Part shown: in pieces, positions 46,863 to 58,737 of the stretch | Layout of the letters: the number at the start of each line of letters is the position of its first letter | Position numbering within the stretch: position 1 is the first letter of the stretch | NCBI RefSeq assembly: GCF_034190915.1 | Contig: NW_026947544.1 | Location: 992,001-1,056,000 of the forward strand | DNA length: 64,000 bases | Direction: 5' to 3' | Source: Cavia porcellus | Lineage: Eukaryota > Chordata > Mammalia > Rodentia > Caviidae | Program-made: the position numbers and the translations under genes | Notes under the pieces: generated by a model | What the model was told of the DNA's origin: nothing | What the model saw: only the letters and a program-made list of their open reading frames with translations | Database searches by the model: none

Positions 46863-48639
46863 TGAGATAGATATTGATACAGATATGTTCCATAGGAAAA
46901 TGCTCCCTGGCTTGCTCCCCCCGTTCACCAGTGAGACCCCAGTGGGCTACAACTCCCCACCCTCATATTCAATCCCTTTAATGCATATTTGAAGCCCAGC
47001 AAATAGATTATAGTTAGGCAATGATGCTCTTTGACCAAGTTTCTTAAAGGTATAAAGAACAAACAAATGTGCAAACTAACCCTCATCTTTCCAAGACTGT
47101 CAGAGTTAGTAAAACTTTAAACTCAAATGCAGGGTGGCAAGTGAACAATTTGGCTAAAACTTTGCTCTCCTGAATTGGGTAATTAAGTGGTAGTTTACTC
47201 GACATGGCTAGCAGTTCCATGCAGCATTCCATTATTTGCTTTTCTCCAAATTCTGAAATGTAACATGTCAATTGGTCTATATTGTCTTTCAAGATTCCAG
47301 CTCTCACAAAGCAAAACATTAGCACTCAGATAAGAAAGTCTCCTTGTGCCTTTTATCTTTCACACACATTGCAATGATTATCTATCACAGGAGTCCTCTC
47401 AGGATCCTAGGAACAATTAGGCATACATGCTAGATTGTAAAAAAGTACCCCCAATGAAGCCTTCCTTGAAAAATAGGAGGTATCTGTTTTTGAAGAAGAG
47501 ATGCTACTGAAAGGACAAGAGCACCTTAAGGAAAACAAATTGAATCTGTAATGCTTGCATTTAAGTAGAAAAGCACACAAGAAGGCCCATCAAGGGACAT
47601 GACTCATTTCCTCCCTGTGTATCCTCATTTAACCTGAGTCCTGTCTCTTTGAGAAGGACAGTCAAGTGTCAAAATAGGCTGAAATACTAAAAATGAGGAA
47701 AATAAAAGTTTGTTGGTAATAGGGGTGAGAAGAAGTAGAAAAAGAGATATGGTCTTCTTTAACTGGATAGGTTATAAAGAACATCCTTGGAATCCTGATG
47801 TGGGATGGAGTAAGTTATTCAGCTTCCTCACCTATGATGAGCCAAGCCATCAGGATAATGTGAGACTGAAAAGCTTCAAGGCATTAAGTGTGTCACTGCA
47901 AATCTGAATGACTGAACAAACAAAAGCTAGGTGAGAATTTTTCAGTGCCTTTTTCTACAAGCCATTTCAGCTCATCTTTTCCCTAGAGGCCTGAACATTG
48001 ACCCATCCTTCTCTATGTACCTGTCCCACAAAATTCCAATTAATTTGGACCCCAGAGAATAGTCAAATCATCAAAAACAAACATAAACAAAAGGAAGAGA
48101 CTCTGATCTCATTATGTGGGATGAAAATAAAGATGTTGAAAGGAGAGGTGTCTCCTATCAGCCTCCCTTTTGACAAGGGCACCACACTGGTCTATGCAGT
48201 CTTGAACAAGTACTGGCATTTACTAACAGCTCTGCACACCCTGTCCTTCCTCAACCCACTTAAGTTGACAGCCTGCTTTGGAACTCAAGCCTTACAAAAC
48301 AATAGGTGGTTAATTTCAGATAGCACCATGGGACAGGGCCTCAGTCTCCTAATCTGTGTGGAATCATAGGAGCTCAACTTCATTTCTAGGTAGCAGCTGG
48401 AACAAATGATTGGTCATCAATGTGCTTCTGCACATTTCACTTGAGCCTCATTTCTCTTTCTCTCCCTAGTCTCTGTCTGTGTCTCCCTTTCTTCATCCTT
48501 GCATTATCCCTCCTTTCATCTCTCTCTCCTCCTCACTCTTTCAGAAGTACAACACAAAACCAATAAACTTTGTGCTAAGAAATATCCTTAGTATTTTTTG
48601 AAAAATACTTAAAATAGTGACAAGCAATCTCAGTAAGCT

Positions 48640-48745
48640 GCCTGTTTCTTTCTGGGGTTCAAAACTCTGATTGGCCTGCCTGAGCTTCCCAGAGGGTGGG
48701 AATTACAAAAATGTGCCACCACACCCAATTGCTTTCTCCCTATAC
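48640..48745 (-). mobile_element. B1-like SINE, antisense
   Basis: The forward text 'ttctttctggggttcaaaac', 'tggcctgcctgagcttccca', 'gagggtgggaattacaaaaa' and 'tgtgccaccacacccaatt' is the reverse of the 7SL-derived SINE order (head at the high-coordinate end). Confidence 0.85.
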
Positions 48746-49232
48746 AATTCTCTGTAAATGGCCCTCTTTGCAAAGTGGGCAGCACTTCCTTCTCACAAAA
48801 TGCCCACTCATTCCACTATCAATCAAAGCTGAGTTCAGTTGATTCTGGGCTGTTCTCAATTTCAGAAATATAATGTTGATGAAAATCTATTCATTTCCAG
48901 ATAAATCAGTGTGTCTGAATTACATTTGCCACTAGATAATCCTTATGCATTTTTTATTCTCTTAACCCACTGGTTATTCAACACAAAAGCATCCTTTGCT
49001 CATGCATGCATCTCCCAAGATAGGCAATGTCCACTCAAATGTTGTTGTGAATTCTAGTGAAGCACGCATCTATATACCTTCTTCCCTCTTCTCTACCCAG
49101 TATGTATGTGGGTCTTTCCCTGAGGAAGATGACAAAGGTAAGATAGTCTCCTACCTTATGGGAAACTTCCATTCAGTGGAGGCCTATTAGAAAACATTAA
49201 GGAGGGTAGCTTGTTGTCCAATTCTATTCCTC

Positions 49233-49325
49233 CCCCAGACTTAGCACGTGGTATTTTTTAGTTATCTAAAACTAACCCTTCCCCAGATTTATCATGTGGT
49301 ACTTTCTAATTCTGCAAAAGTTAGG
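49233..49325. repeat. Two-unit ~48-bp tandem repeat
   Basis: 'cccccagacttagcacgtgg', then 'tattttttagttatctaaaa', is repeated with changes as 'ccccagatttatcatgtgg', then 'tactttctaattctgcaaaa'. Confidence 0.7.
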
Positions 49326-50689
49326 GAAGCCATTTGCCATGAGAAGTAGGAAAAAAGATGGCATTAAATAAAAATCTACAGTGATTTTTTTTGACTACAT
49401 GGGCCAATAACTTTTAATCATGAAACTCTTGCCCTGCGTCTTCTTTCCTTCTCAGTCACTTCTCCTTCCTGCTTCAGCACCATTCCTATTGGCTCTCTAG
49501 GTCATCCAAGAGTCTTCAAATATACCCTCCACATATACATGACCTGTGGCCCTGCTCCAGAAATTTCCTTTGAAGAGAATGATAAGACTTTAAGCTCAGC
49601 CTGACTTATGGAAGACCAGTCCAGAATAGGACTATGAAGCTCAAATCTTGCATCTGCTGATGAGCTTGGGGAGCTGAGAAGCTCTATCCTCTTTAACCTC
49701 TTGGAGACATGGAAGAATCATCCAGTGTCCACAGCTTTGCAATACACTGACTGACAGATGCAATACTCTGACTGATATAATGAAAAAAAAATCTAAGTGT
49801 TTTCAATTTCTGCATGCTGAAAAATGTCATCTTTCTAAATATATAGATGTATTGCAGTAAATTCCAATCTCACTATGAATTAATTAACAATGAAGGCTTA
49901 TACATTGCTTGCAACTTACAACACATACCCAGCATTTGACATGCTTCACTCTTTGTACATTTTGCCATGGAGTCAAACAATGCCTTTTGCTTAATTGGTG
50001 CTGAGTTTTCAACTAAATTTCTGTCCTGCAACTTAAACATGAAAGATGCACCTAGCAGGGATAAGTCATCCTGTGCACCTTAAATGCAACATACTGGAGA
50101 GATGCTTTCAAGTAACAAAAGATCACTGAAACATTTCTGTAAGACAATTTTTCTTTTTCAGTTTTTGAAGATTTTTAGTACATGTTTGCAGGACACAAAG
50201 TTTATTTTTCTTGATTAGAGTTATTATATGTATGCAAATGCATCTTAATACTTATTTAATACATGCCAACAAGAATTCATGCAGAAGTTTTCAAAACTAT
50301 AAATACAACTTTGGTGAACATGTAGGGTTGTTGGTCTTTTAATGTTTCCCCATACTGGTGTGGGTGTTTGTGGTCACTGATATAAGATCTCTATTTTTTG
50401 TTTGTTTGTTTGTTTTTCAGTGATAGCATTAGAATAAAAAGGAGACTACCAATATGCAACAGAATGTACAGCAAGAAGTTAAGACTGTGGAACAGGAGAG
50501 AGAACAGGAGGTTTTTTTTTTTTGACAGAGCATGGATTTTCAAAACTCTGTTGTCCTACCAAACCTCGAAAGACATTTTTATCCTTGTGACAGTATATAT
50601 GAGGCATTATTTCTGCATTGTCTACTTAAAATCATTGATATTCAGGTACTTTATAAAAACACCTTGCTTTTTATTGAATTTATTTTTTA

Positions 50690-51508
50690 ATCACTGTAAC
50701 GTTGTAATATAACTTGAAATCCAGCATTGTGAAATCCAGCATTCCTTGTCCTTGTCATCAAGAATTGCTATTGTTACTCATGTTTTTGCTGTTTCCATAT
50801 GATATGTAGCACTGTTTCTACTGTTCTGTGAGCAAGACAGTGGTATGTTATTTGTGATAACATTAATTGATTTGGAATTATAATCATTTTAACCAAATTG
50901 GAGTTACACTGGAACAACTAGGGTCTTTCCTCTTTTGAATTTTCTCCTTGTTCTTCATTTTCCTTTTTCCCCTACCTATATGATTTGGTTTCTTTCTCTT
51001 TCTTAGCTGTTTGGCTAATGTTTTCTGTTGTATAGCATTCATGACAGCAATCACTTTGCCTTGTTTCTGACTGTTGAGGGAGAATTTTCTGCTTCTTTCC
51101 TTTTAACACAATATTGATTTTCAGGTCTTGTACACCTTTCAATACATAGTAATAAATATTCTTCACATATTTTAGTCAGGTTTTTATTCTACATAGAATT
51201 TGAATTTTGAAAATGTCTTTTGCTTCATCTATTGAGTTATAATATGACTTCTATCTTGATTTGTATATCAGGTACTTTCCATGAATTGTTTTTCATATGT
51301 GAAATAATCACTTAATCACTGGCCTGAATCTTTTGTGCTTATGTTTCATGATGTTTGGAATGATGGTACTGTTTGTATCAACCTTATTATGGGCTTTTGT
51401 CGTGTAGCTTGTAGATCTCTTGAAAATAATTGGCCCAATATCCTTTATTTTGATTGGAGCATTTTCCAGTTTAGGAAAGAGCTAAAATAATGCTATTCAG
51501 ACTGGATA
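50690..51508 (-). mobile_element. Old L1 ORF2 (middle), antisense
   Basis: 'acgttgtaatataacttgaa' matches 'gctttgtagtataacttcaa' of the full-length L1 (about 29,050). Later blocks resemble the RT region in antisense and are much decayed, with stops in all frames. It continues beyond a short insert at 51,802. Confidence 0.65.
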
Positions 51509-51520
51509 CTGCTCCGGTTT

Positions 51521-51789
51521 ACATTCACATAGTGATGTAGACAGTTCCGTTCAATGATCCAACAAAAGTAATATAGTTTTCAGTAATATGGTTTTCCATC
51601 CTACACACTCAAACATATCTGTGGTTATATCCCTTAGTCCACCTTCCTTTTCTCTCCTTTTAAAAATAACAATTAGACTTTTTGGGTTTTATTACTCCCA
51701 CGGTTCTTATTACTTTTTTTTTTTTTTTTGAAAAGAATAAAACCAAAGGTGACTAAGCAAAACAGAGTCAGTTAGAACAGAAGGATGGA
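51521..51789 (-). mobile_element. L1 3'UTR fragment inserted in an old L1
   Basis: 'gttccgttcaatgatccaac', 'gggttttattactcccacgg' and 'ttcttattac', followed by a T run, match 26,910-27,080 of the full-length L1. The near-perfect 12-bp direct repeats ctgctcc(g/a)gttt at 51,509-51,520 and 51,790-51,801 flank it and may be target-site duplications. Confidence 0.65.
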
Positions 51790-51801
51790 CTGCTCCAGTT
51801 T

Positions 51802-52560
51802 TTATATCATTGAATAGGTTGGTATCTTTATGTTCTCTCAAATTCTTATCAATGGGTGGTACATTTTTATAGCATCTGGGCTTTCCTAAGTTGTTAGGTT
51901 CTTAAAATTATCTCCTCAGTAGTATTCATTGACAGTGGTTACTGAGTGGTGTCCTGAGTGCAGCATATTATGTGTTCTTGTTTCAGCTTTGGTACTCTTT
52001 GGCACTGCATACTTTTCTTCTGAATTCTTCATTTCTTTAGAGCACATATTCCTAAAATAGTTGCATTTCAGCTGAATCTAAAATGTTTTTGCCTTTTTTC
52101 ACTTGCACTTGGAGTTAGGTCATTTCCTTTCTTATTTTGGAGATACTGGAGAAGACTTTGTTTTCTTTAACTTTTCAAAGGACCAACTCTGTCAGTTGTT
52201 AAGTTCTTAAAATTTGGTTCAGTTTGATTAGTTTCTACTATTAGTATGACTATTTCTTTCCTTGTTTTAACTTTACCTATGTCCTTTGTCTATTTTGATA
52301 GAGCCCTAGATGCCTCCTTTTGTATCCAAGTTCACTGTTTTTCTAATGTGAAAATTCTCCACTTTAAAGCTCCTGTTAAAGTGGATGTCATTATGTCTCA
52401 TGGGTTCAGGGAGAGTACGTTTTGTTTTACCTCTGGAATGTAAGAAATAGTTAATTTCTTCTTCAATTTCATGTGAGACTGCCTTATTTTTCAAGAGGTT
52501 ATCGTTGGTTTCCCACAGGTTTGCATATTTTATGTAACTTCATTTGCCTTTGATTAGCAT
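51802..52560 (-). mobile_element. Old L1 ORF2 (5' part), antisense
   Basis: 'acttttcaaaggaccaactc', 'tcatttcttctt'-type text and 'gagactgccttatttttcaa' correspond to 30,580-30,970 of the full-length L1 (before the RT core). It is much diverged and continues the element at 50,690-51,508. Confidence 0.65.
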
Positions 52561-53142
52561 ATATGGCAAATAATAGCATAAAAGCAAATCTATATTATAT
52601 CTCAAGAGAGAAAATTAAATTAAAACATCATTTATTATTTCATACTGTTATTTTAATCAACATAGTGTTTCACCACAAGTCAACCTGATATAACAGTGGT
52701 TACCATAGTGTCTCTTTGCTTGAAATATTTGAGTATACTGTCATACACTACATAACAAGACACTATAAAATTCAATAGAATGAAAATATTACAGGGTATT
52801 CAGAACCAACTAACAGAAAATGAACAATGATTACTATATTTTCTCCTGGTCCATAAAAATTTTGTTTATAATATTACATACAATAAAATCAGATAGGATA
52901 CAAAATGAAAAAACTGATGGAAACAGAAAGAAAAAAGATTGGTGGGACTTCAAAACAAGATGATATTAAATCAGCACTAGATATTACAATGTCTTGTTTT
53001 CTTCAGAATAGCTGTTCATACCATGACAGACAATAAAATCAAACAACTCAGAATAAAACCATTCCAACTAATGCATGAAAACATTATAAGGCTTAAAAGC
53101 AATATAATGAGGAATAATGATTACCAATACTTTTATGTATTC

Positions 53143-53228
53143 CTTTTTTTTTTTTTTTTTTTTTGGTCTATTTCATTTTTATCAGTACCGGGGATCGAAC
53201 TCACAACCATCTGCTTGCAAGCCAGGTG
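53143..53228 (-). mobile_element. ID-like SINE, 5'-truncated, with target-site duplication
   Basis: The forward text is a long T run, 'tttttatcagtaccgg', the B box (ggatcgaac at 53,192-53,200) and 'ctgcttgcaagccaggtg'. It is the same family as 13,869-13,985, but the A-box half is missing. Flanking 14-bp repeats acttttatgtattc at 53,129-53,142 and 53,229-53,242 are identical. It is inserted into the 3'UTR of the L1 at 52,600-58,195. Confidence 0.88.
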
Positions 53229-53289
53229 ACTTTTATGTATTCTTACCACTTCTAATACTGGGAAATTATTTGGTAATTTTACATATGAG

Positions 53290-56200
53290 TTTCATTTATT
53301 TTGCTCATGAGTATGGTCTAAAGTTGTGCCCATATATTTATAAATATCTCAATGGGACATTCTTTGTAGCTTAGCAGTACTCCATTCTGTAAAAATATAA
53401 CATCTTTTTTATCCATTCCTCAGTTGATGGACACTTAGGTTGTTTCCAAGATCTGGCTATTACAAATGGTGCTGCTATAAAATGGGTGCACATGTATCAC
53501 TGTGGTATAGTGTTTAAGTTCTTCTGAGAATATGCCTACAAGTGGAGTAGCTGGAACAAATGGGACTTCCAATCCCAGCTTTTTGAGAAGTTTCCAGACT
53601 GACCTCCACAATGATTGCACCAGTCTACACTCCCACCAACAGTGCAGGAGAGTTCTTTTTCCACATTGCCTCTACAGCATTTGTTGTTGGTAGTTTCCTT
53701 AGTCCTGACCTTTCTTTCAAGAGTGAGATGGAATCTCAGTGTTATTTTAATTTGCATTTCTCTGAGTAATAAATATGCACATTTTTCATGTATTTATTTG
53801 TCATTTGTATTTCTTCATCTGAGAACAATGTGTTCATCTCAGATGCTCATTTTTAGGTTGGATATTTGAAATTTGGGGTCTGAGTTTTTAAAATTCTTTA
53901 TATGTTTTAGACAGAATCCTTTGTCAGAGGGACTCTAAGAGTTTTTCCAAGTTTGTGGGTTTTCTTTTCACTATGCTGGAGATTTCTTTTGACATACAGA
54001 AACTTTTTAATAAGTGGTGATCCCAGTGATTTATTCTGGGATGTATTACCCATGTAGTTTAAGTCCTGTTCATGAATTGTCTACCTACCCCTAGTTCTTC
54101 AAGGTTTTTACTCAATTTGTCCTCCAATAGATTTAGTATTTCTGTTTTAATATTCCTAGCTTGGATTCATTTAGATTTTAATTGAGTACATAATGATAGG
54201 CATGGCTCTAGTTCTAGTGTTTGGCATATGGAGAGCCAATTTTTCCAACACCATTTGTTAAAGAGACTTTCATTCTTCCAGTGAAAATGTTTGGCCCCTT
54301 TTTCAATTTGTAGTTGTGGTTTTGTCTTCTAATCTACTTGATTGATCTTCTGCTCTGTTTTTATTCCCATACCATGCTGATTTTACTACAGTTGCTTTGT
54401 AGTATAACTTCAAGTCAGGGATCATGATGCCTCCAGCCTTTTCTTATGGCTTAAAACTCTCTTTGCTATTCTAGATCTCTTCTGGTTCCAGATGAATTTT
54501 AGGAGTGATTTCTCCATATGTATGAGATATGTTGACCATATTTTTATTGGGATTACATCAAATCTGTATTGGATAATGGCCATTTTCACAATATTTAATC
54601 TTCCTATCCATGAGCAAGGAATTTCTTTCCATTTTCTGAGATCTTCTTCAATTACTTTTTTCAGTATATTATAATTTTTCTATATAGATTTTCACTTCTT
54701 TCATGAGAATAATTCCTAAATATTTTATTTTTTTTTTGTTTTCTGTGTGAAGAGTGTGGCTTTCTTATTTCTCTGTCAGAGATTTTGGTTTTAGTGTATA
54801 GGAATGCTATTGATTTTTGAGTATTGATTTTGTATCCAGCTACATTGCTGAATTTACTTATTATATCTAAGAGTCTTTCCATGGAGTTTTGAGTGACTTC
54901 TATGTAGTGTATCATGTCATCTGCAAATAATGATAACAACTACTTTTCCTATCTTTACCCCTTTTATTTCTCTCTCTTGTCTAATTGTCCTGGCTAGTAT
55001 TTCCAGTACTAAATTAAATAGGAGTGGTGATAAACGACATCCTTGTCTTGTGCCTGATTTTAAAGTAAAGGCCTTCAGGTTTTGGTCATTTACTATGATA
55101 CTGGCTGTTGGTTTGTCATAGATGGCCTTTATTATATTGAGTTGAAGACCATCTATTCCAATTTTCTGTAAGGTTCTTATCATGAATGAATGTTGGTTCT
55201 TATTAAAAGCTTTTTCTGCATCTACCAAAATGATCATGTGATTCTTACATTTGGCTTTATTAATATGATGGTATACATTTATTGACTTACGTATGTTGAA
55301 CCATCCCTGCATGCCTGGAATGAATCCCATTTGGCCATGGTATATAATCTTCCTGATGATTTGCTGCATCCTATTTGCCAATATTTTATTGAGGATTTTT
55401 CCATCTGTGTTTATTAGGGCTATTGGTTTGTAGTTTTATTTTTAATAGGGTCTTTCTCAGGTTTTGGTACTAAAATAATATTTGCTTCCAGGAATGACTT
55501 AGGAAGGATTGCTTCCTTTCAATTTCATTGAAGAGTTTGAGGAGCATCAGCATTAGTCTTCTTGTAGAATTCTGCAGTGTATTCCTCTGGGCCTGGGCTA
55601 TTCTTTGTAGGTATGAAATTAATCATATTTTCAATTTCATTAATAGAAATTGGATTATTCAGCAGTTTTACATCTCCTTCACCTAGCTTTGGTACTTCAT
55701 ATGTTTCTAGGAATCTGTCAATATCTTCTCCATTATCAAATTTATGAGACTAGAGGTTTTCAAAGTCAGTGTTGATGATCTTCGGATTTCTACAGAGTCT
55801 GTAGTGATTATACTTTTTCCTTCCTTATTGCTTGATTTGAGCTATTATTCCCTTTTTTTAAAATGTGATTGGCTATGGGCCTATCAATTTTATTTACTTG
55901 TTCAAAGAACCAGCTCTTTGATTCACTTATTCTTTGGACTGTTTTCTTATTCTTTATTGCATTAATTTCCACTTGGATTTTTATAATTGCCTCCCTTCTT
56001 TTGGCTTTGGGTGTGACTTGCTCTAATTTTTCTAGTTGTTTAAGTTGTAGCATTGGGTTATTTATTTGAATTCATTCTGTTTTCCTGATGTGAGAACTCA
56101 GTGCAATACATTTTCCTCTGAGGACAGCTTTCCTTCCATCCCACAGATTCCAGTAATTTGTATTTCTATTTTCATTTGCTTGTAGATAATGTTTAATTTC

Positions 56201-57060
56201 TTCTTTAGTTTCCCCTGTGACCCAATCATTACTCAAGAGTGTTTTATTCAGTTTCCATGTGTTTGTGGGATTTTTGCAATATCTTTTATCATTGCTTTCT
56301 AGTTGCATGGTACTATGATCTGATAATATGTATGGGATAATTTCAACTCTTTTGCCTTTATTTAAATATGTTCTATGGGCTAATATATGGTCTGTTTTAG
56401 AGAATGTCCCATGTACTCCTGAAAAGAATCTGTATTCTGATTTTGTTGAATGGAAAATTCTGTCTGTGTCTATCAAGTCCATTTGATCACATTTGTGATT
56501 CCTTTCTGTTATTTCTTAGCTGATTTTCTGTTTGGTTGATCTGTCCCTTGGTGTCAATGCTGTTTTAAGGACTCCTGTTATAATTGTGCTATTCCTAATT
56601 TAGTTTTTCATTTCTGTTAATATTTGATTCATATAACTGGATGTACTCTTTTTGGTGTATATATATTTAACATTAATAACCCTTTCTCTTGAAATTTTCT
56701 CCTAACCAGTATGTAATGACCTTTTTTATCTCTTCTGATCATTCATGGTTTGAAGTTCACATTGTCTGCAAACAGAATAGCTACCTTCACTTTTTGGGGT
56801 GGGGGTGGGTTCTTATTTTATGAAGTATTGTTTTCCATCCTTAGACTTTCTGTCTGTGATTATACTTTTGGGTTAAATGGGTTTGCTGTAGACAGCATAT
56901 GGTTGGATGTTGTTTATTGATGCATTCTACTACTCTGTTTCTTTTAATTGTTTCATTGAGACCATTTACATTAATGGTTATATCTGTTATATATTGGTTT
57001 ATTGTTGACATGTTATCTTTCTGCTATTGCATTTTTATTTTTTGAGTCTGTTTAATTGTC
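53290..57060 (-). pseudogene. L1 ORF2, heavily broken
   Basis: Minus-strand pieces in order are as follows. 56,482-56,072 is the end of the endonuclease ('ILSDHSTMQLE'). 56,053-55,808 and 55,381-54,917 are the RT ('[18 protein letters not shown]', '[12 protein letters not shown]'). 54,939-54,661 starts with '[15 protein letters not shown]', the RT catalytic FADD box at about 54,914-54,930. 53,757-53,536 and 53,620-53,435 are the C-terminus ('PFVPATPLVGIFSEELK'). The catalytic box is kept although the frame is lost in several places. Confidence 0.88.
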
Positions 57061-57068
57061 TGCTTTGC

Positions 57069-58092
57069 TTAGTGGTTTTTTTCCTTAAGTGTATCTAAAC
57101 TGTATTTCAGTGTTCTTTGCAGAGTTGGCTTGGCGATCATGAAGTTCTTCATCTGTTCTTTGTCATGGAAGTATCTAGATTCTCCATCAAGTTTGAAGGA
57201 CAATTTTGCATGATACATCAATCTAGGGTAGAAATCATTTTCCTTTAGGATCTGAAATACTGCATTCTGTGCTCTGCTTGACTTCATTGTTTGTGCTGAG
57301 AAATCTGCTGTGATTCTGAAAAGCTTTCTATACAGTTGATCTGTCTTTTCTCTCTGAGAGCTTTTAATATTCTATTCTTATTTTAGATTTCTGGAATGGT
57401 GAATATTATATGTCTGGGTGTATTTTTATTTTGGTTATGATTATTTGGAGTTCTATAGGCTTCACTGACTCTGATGTCAGTTTCAATTCTCAATTTTTGA
57501 AAATTTTCAGCTATTACTTCTCTAAATATCCTCTTGATATACTTTATGTTGTCCCTTCTTTTTCATTTATCCCTATCAATATTATGTTGTTTTTCTTTGC
57601 ATCATCTTGCAGCTGTTGAATTGTTACTTCTTGATTCCTTGTTATTTTTAAAAGATTTTTCTTTCCTGTGTACTAGCTGCAATCTTGTCTTTGAGGTCTG
57701 AAATTCTATCTCCATTTTCTTTGAGGCAGTTTAGCAACTTTCAATGGGATTTTTGATTTTCTGTATTTGTCTTTGAATCTGCTTCATGTGCTCTGTTTTT
57801 TCTTATATTGTTCATTCAGGGATTTGATCTTTTTGTGTTGTTCCTCTAATATTTTAACTGTGTCTTCTTTAGATATGTTCAGCATCTCTTTCATTTCTTT
57901 TATCATTTCTTCTTTTACCTGGGAGGTTATTTCTAGTTTGGATTCCTTTAAAGCTTCCCAGAGCTGCTTCTTCATTTCAGTTGCTGTTATTTCAGGTACT
58001 ACACATGTATGACATATATTTTCTTCTATATATATAGCTTCTAAGGTTTCTTGGGTTGGTTGGTGGTCTGAGGTTGTATTTTGGTCTTTCAT
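57069..58092 (-). pseudogene. L1 ORF1, broken
   Basis: The N-terminal 102-codon frame starts at 58,092 ('ETLEAIYIEENICH', then 'EEMIKEMKEMLNISKED' in the coiled coil). The C-terminal domain is in another frame at 57,287-57,069 ('FYPRLMYHAKLSFKLDGE'). The middle part has lost its frame. Confidence 0.88.
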
Positions 58093-58195
58093 TTTGTCAT
58101 TTTCCTATATTTCCTTGTTTCAAGTGTTATTCAAAGGCTTTCCCTTGGTTTTCTGGAAATCTTCTTCTATGCCCTCAGTTCCTGTGACTCTGACA

Positions 58196-58737
58196 ACCCA
58201 ATTCCCTGGATTGAAATAGAGTTACTGGGGTAGAGTAGGCAGGACCAAGACATGTGGAGCCATTCGAGTGTGGCAGAAGTCTGTGATGTTCCTTGATACC
58301 ATGGTGGGAGCAATCATCTTAAACTCCTGGGACTCGGGATCATGTGGGGACATTCACCTCTGGGTGTCCAATTTCCAGAATTCTATTATTTCACACTTAC
58401 TAATATTGCCAATATCTAGAACACTGATCATAAATTCCATTAAAATTCTAAGCAGAAAGAATTATGATTTCTTGCTGAAATCATAATAGGCATATCTTAT
58501 ATATTTTTAAAATACTAGAATTTCATAAAATAGAGAAAGTAATAAGAATTAATCAAATGTGCATAATTACAACTTTATGGTATATAAAGAAAGCAAAACA
58601 GAAAAAGTTAGAAATCATACCCTTATTATTTCAAAATTTAACAATATGTACTAGTTGATAAATTATATTTTATCCTTTTAGAATTGGTTTTTCAAGTTAC
58701 AAAAGTAAACCATAAAATATGGACATACAAAAAATAA
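58196..58737. other. Sequence upstream of L1 ORF1, then unassigned
   Basis: 58,196-58,380 is richer in G and C than its surroundings. By position it is the 5'UTR of the L1 at 52,600-58,195, but it does not match the 5'UTR of the full-length copy. 58,380-58,737 is AT-rich, with nothing recognised. Confidence 0.4.

Larger units (their letters stand above)
45821..50689. other. Noncoding stretch with SINEs and simple repeats
   Basis: It contains the B1-like SINEs at 46,525-46,660 and 48,640-48,745, the microsatellite block at 46,690-46,862, a pyrimidine-rich tract at about 48,449-48,545 and a short tandem at 49,233-49,325. Open frames of 116 codons (45,784-46,134, minus) and 123 codons (47,998-48,369, plus) show no family I recognise. 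I do not call them genes. Confidence 0.45.
52600..58195 (-). mobile_element. L1: Near-full-length decayed L1, antisense
   Basis: The order on the minus strand is a short 5'UTR part (58,093-58,195), ORF1 (57,069-58,092), ORF2 (about 53,290-57,060) and 3'UTR (52,600-53,290) with a SINE inside. Lengths and order equal those of the full-length L1 at 26,702-33,215, but many more stops and indels are present. It is older than that copy. No flanking duplication was found. Confidence 0.88.

Noticed and set aside
46623..46928. 101-codon frame with Tyr-Val-Cys-Met repeats
   Set aside because: It is a translation of the GATA/CATA microsatellite.
47998..48369. 123-codon plus-strand frame
   Set aside because: No domain, signal sequence or splice site is recognisable, and the length is within what chance gives in 64 kb.
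53141..53164. Pol III terminator or T-run signal
   Set aside because: It is the reversed poly(A) tail of the inserted SINE.
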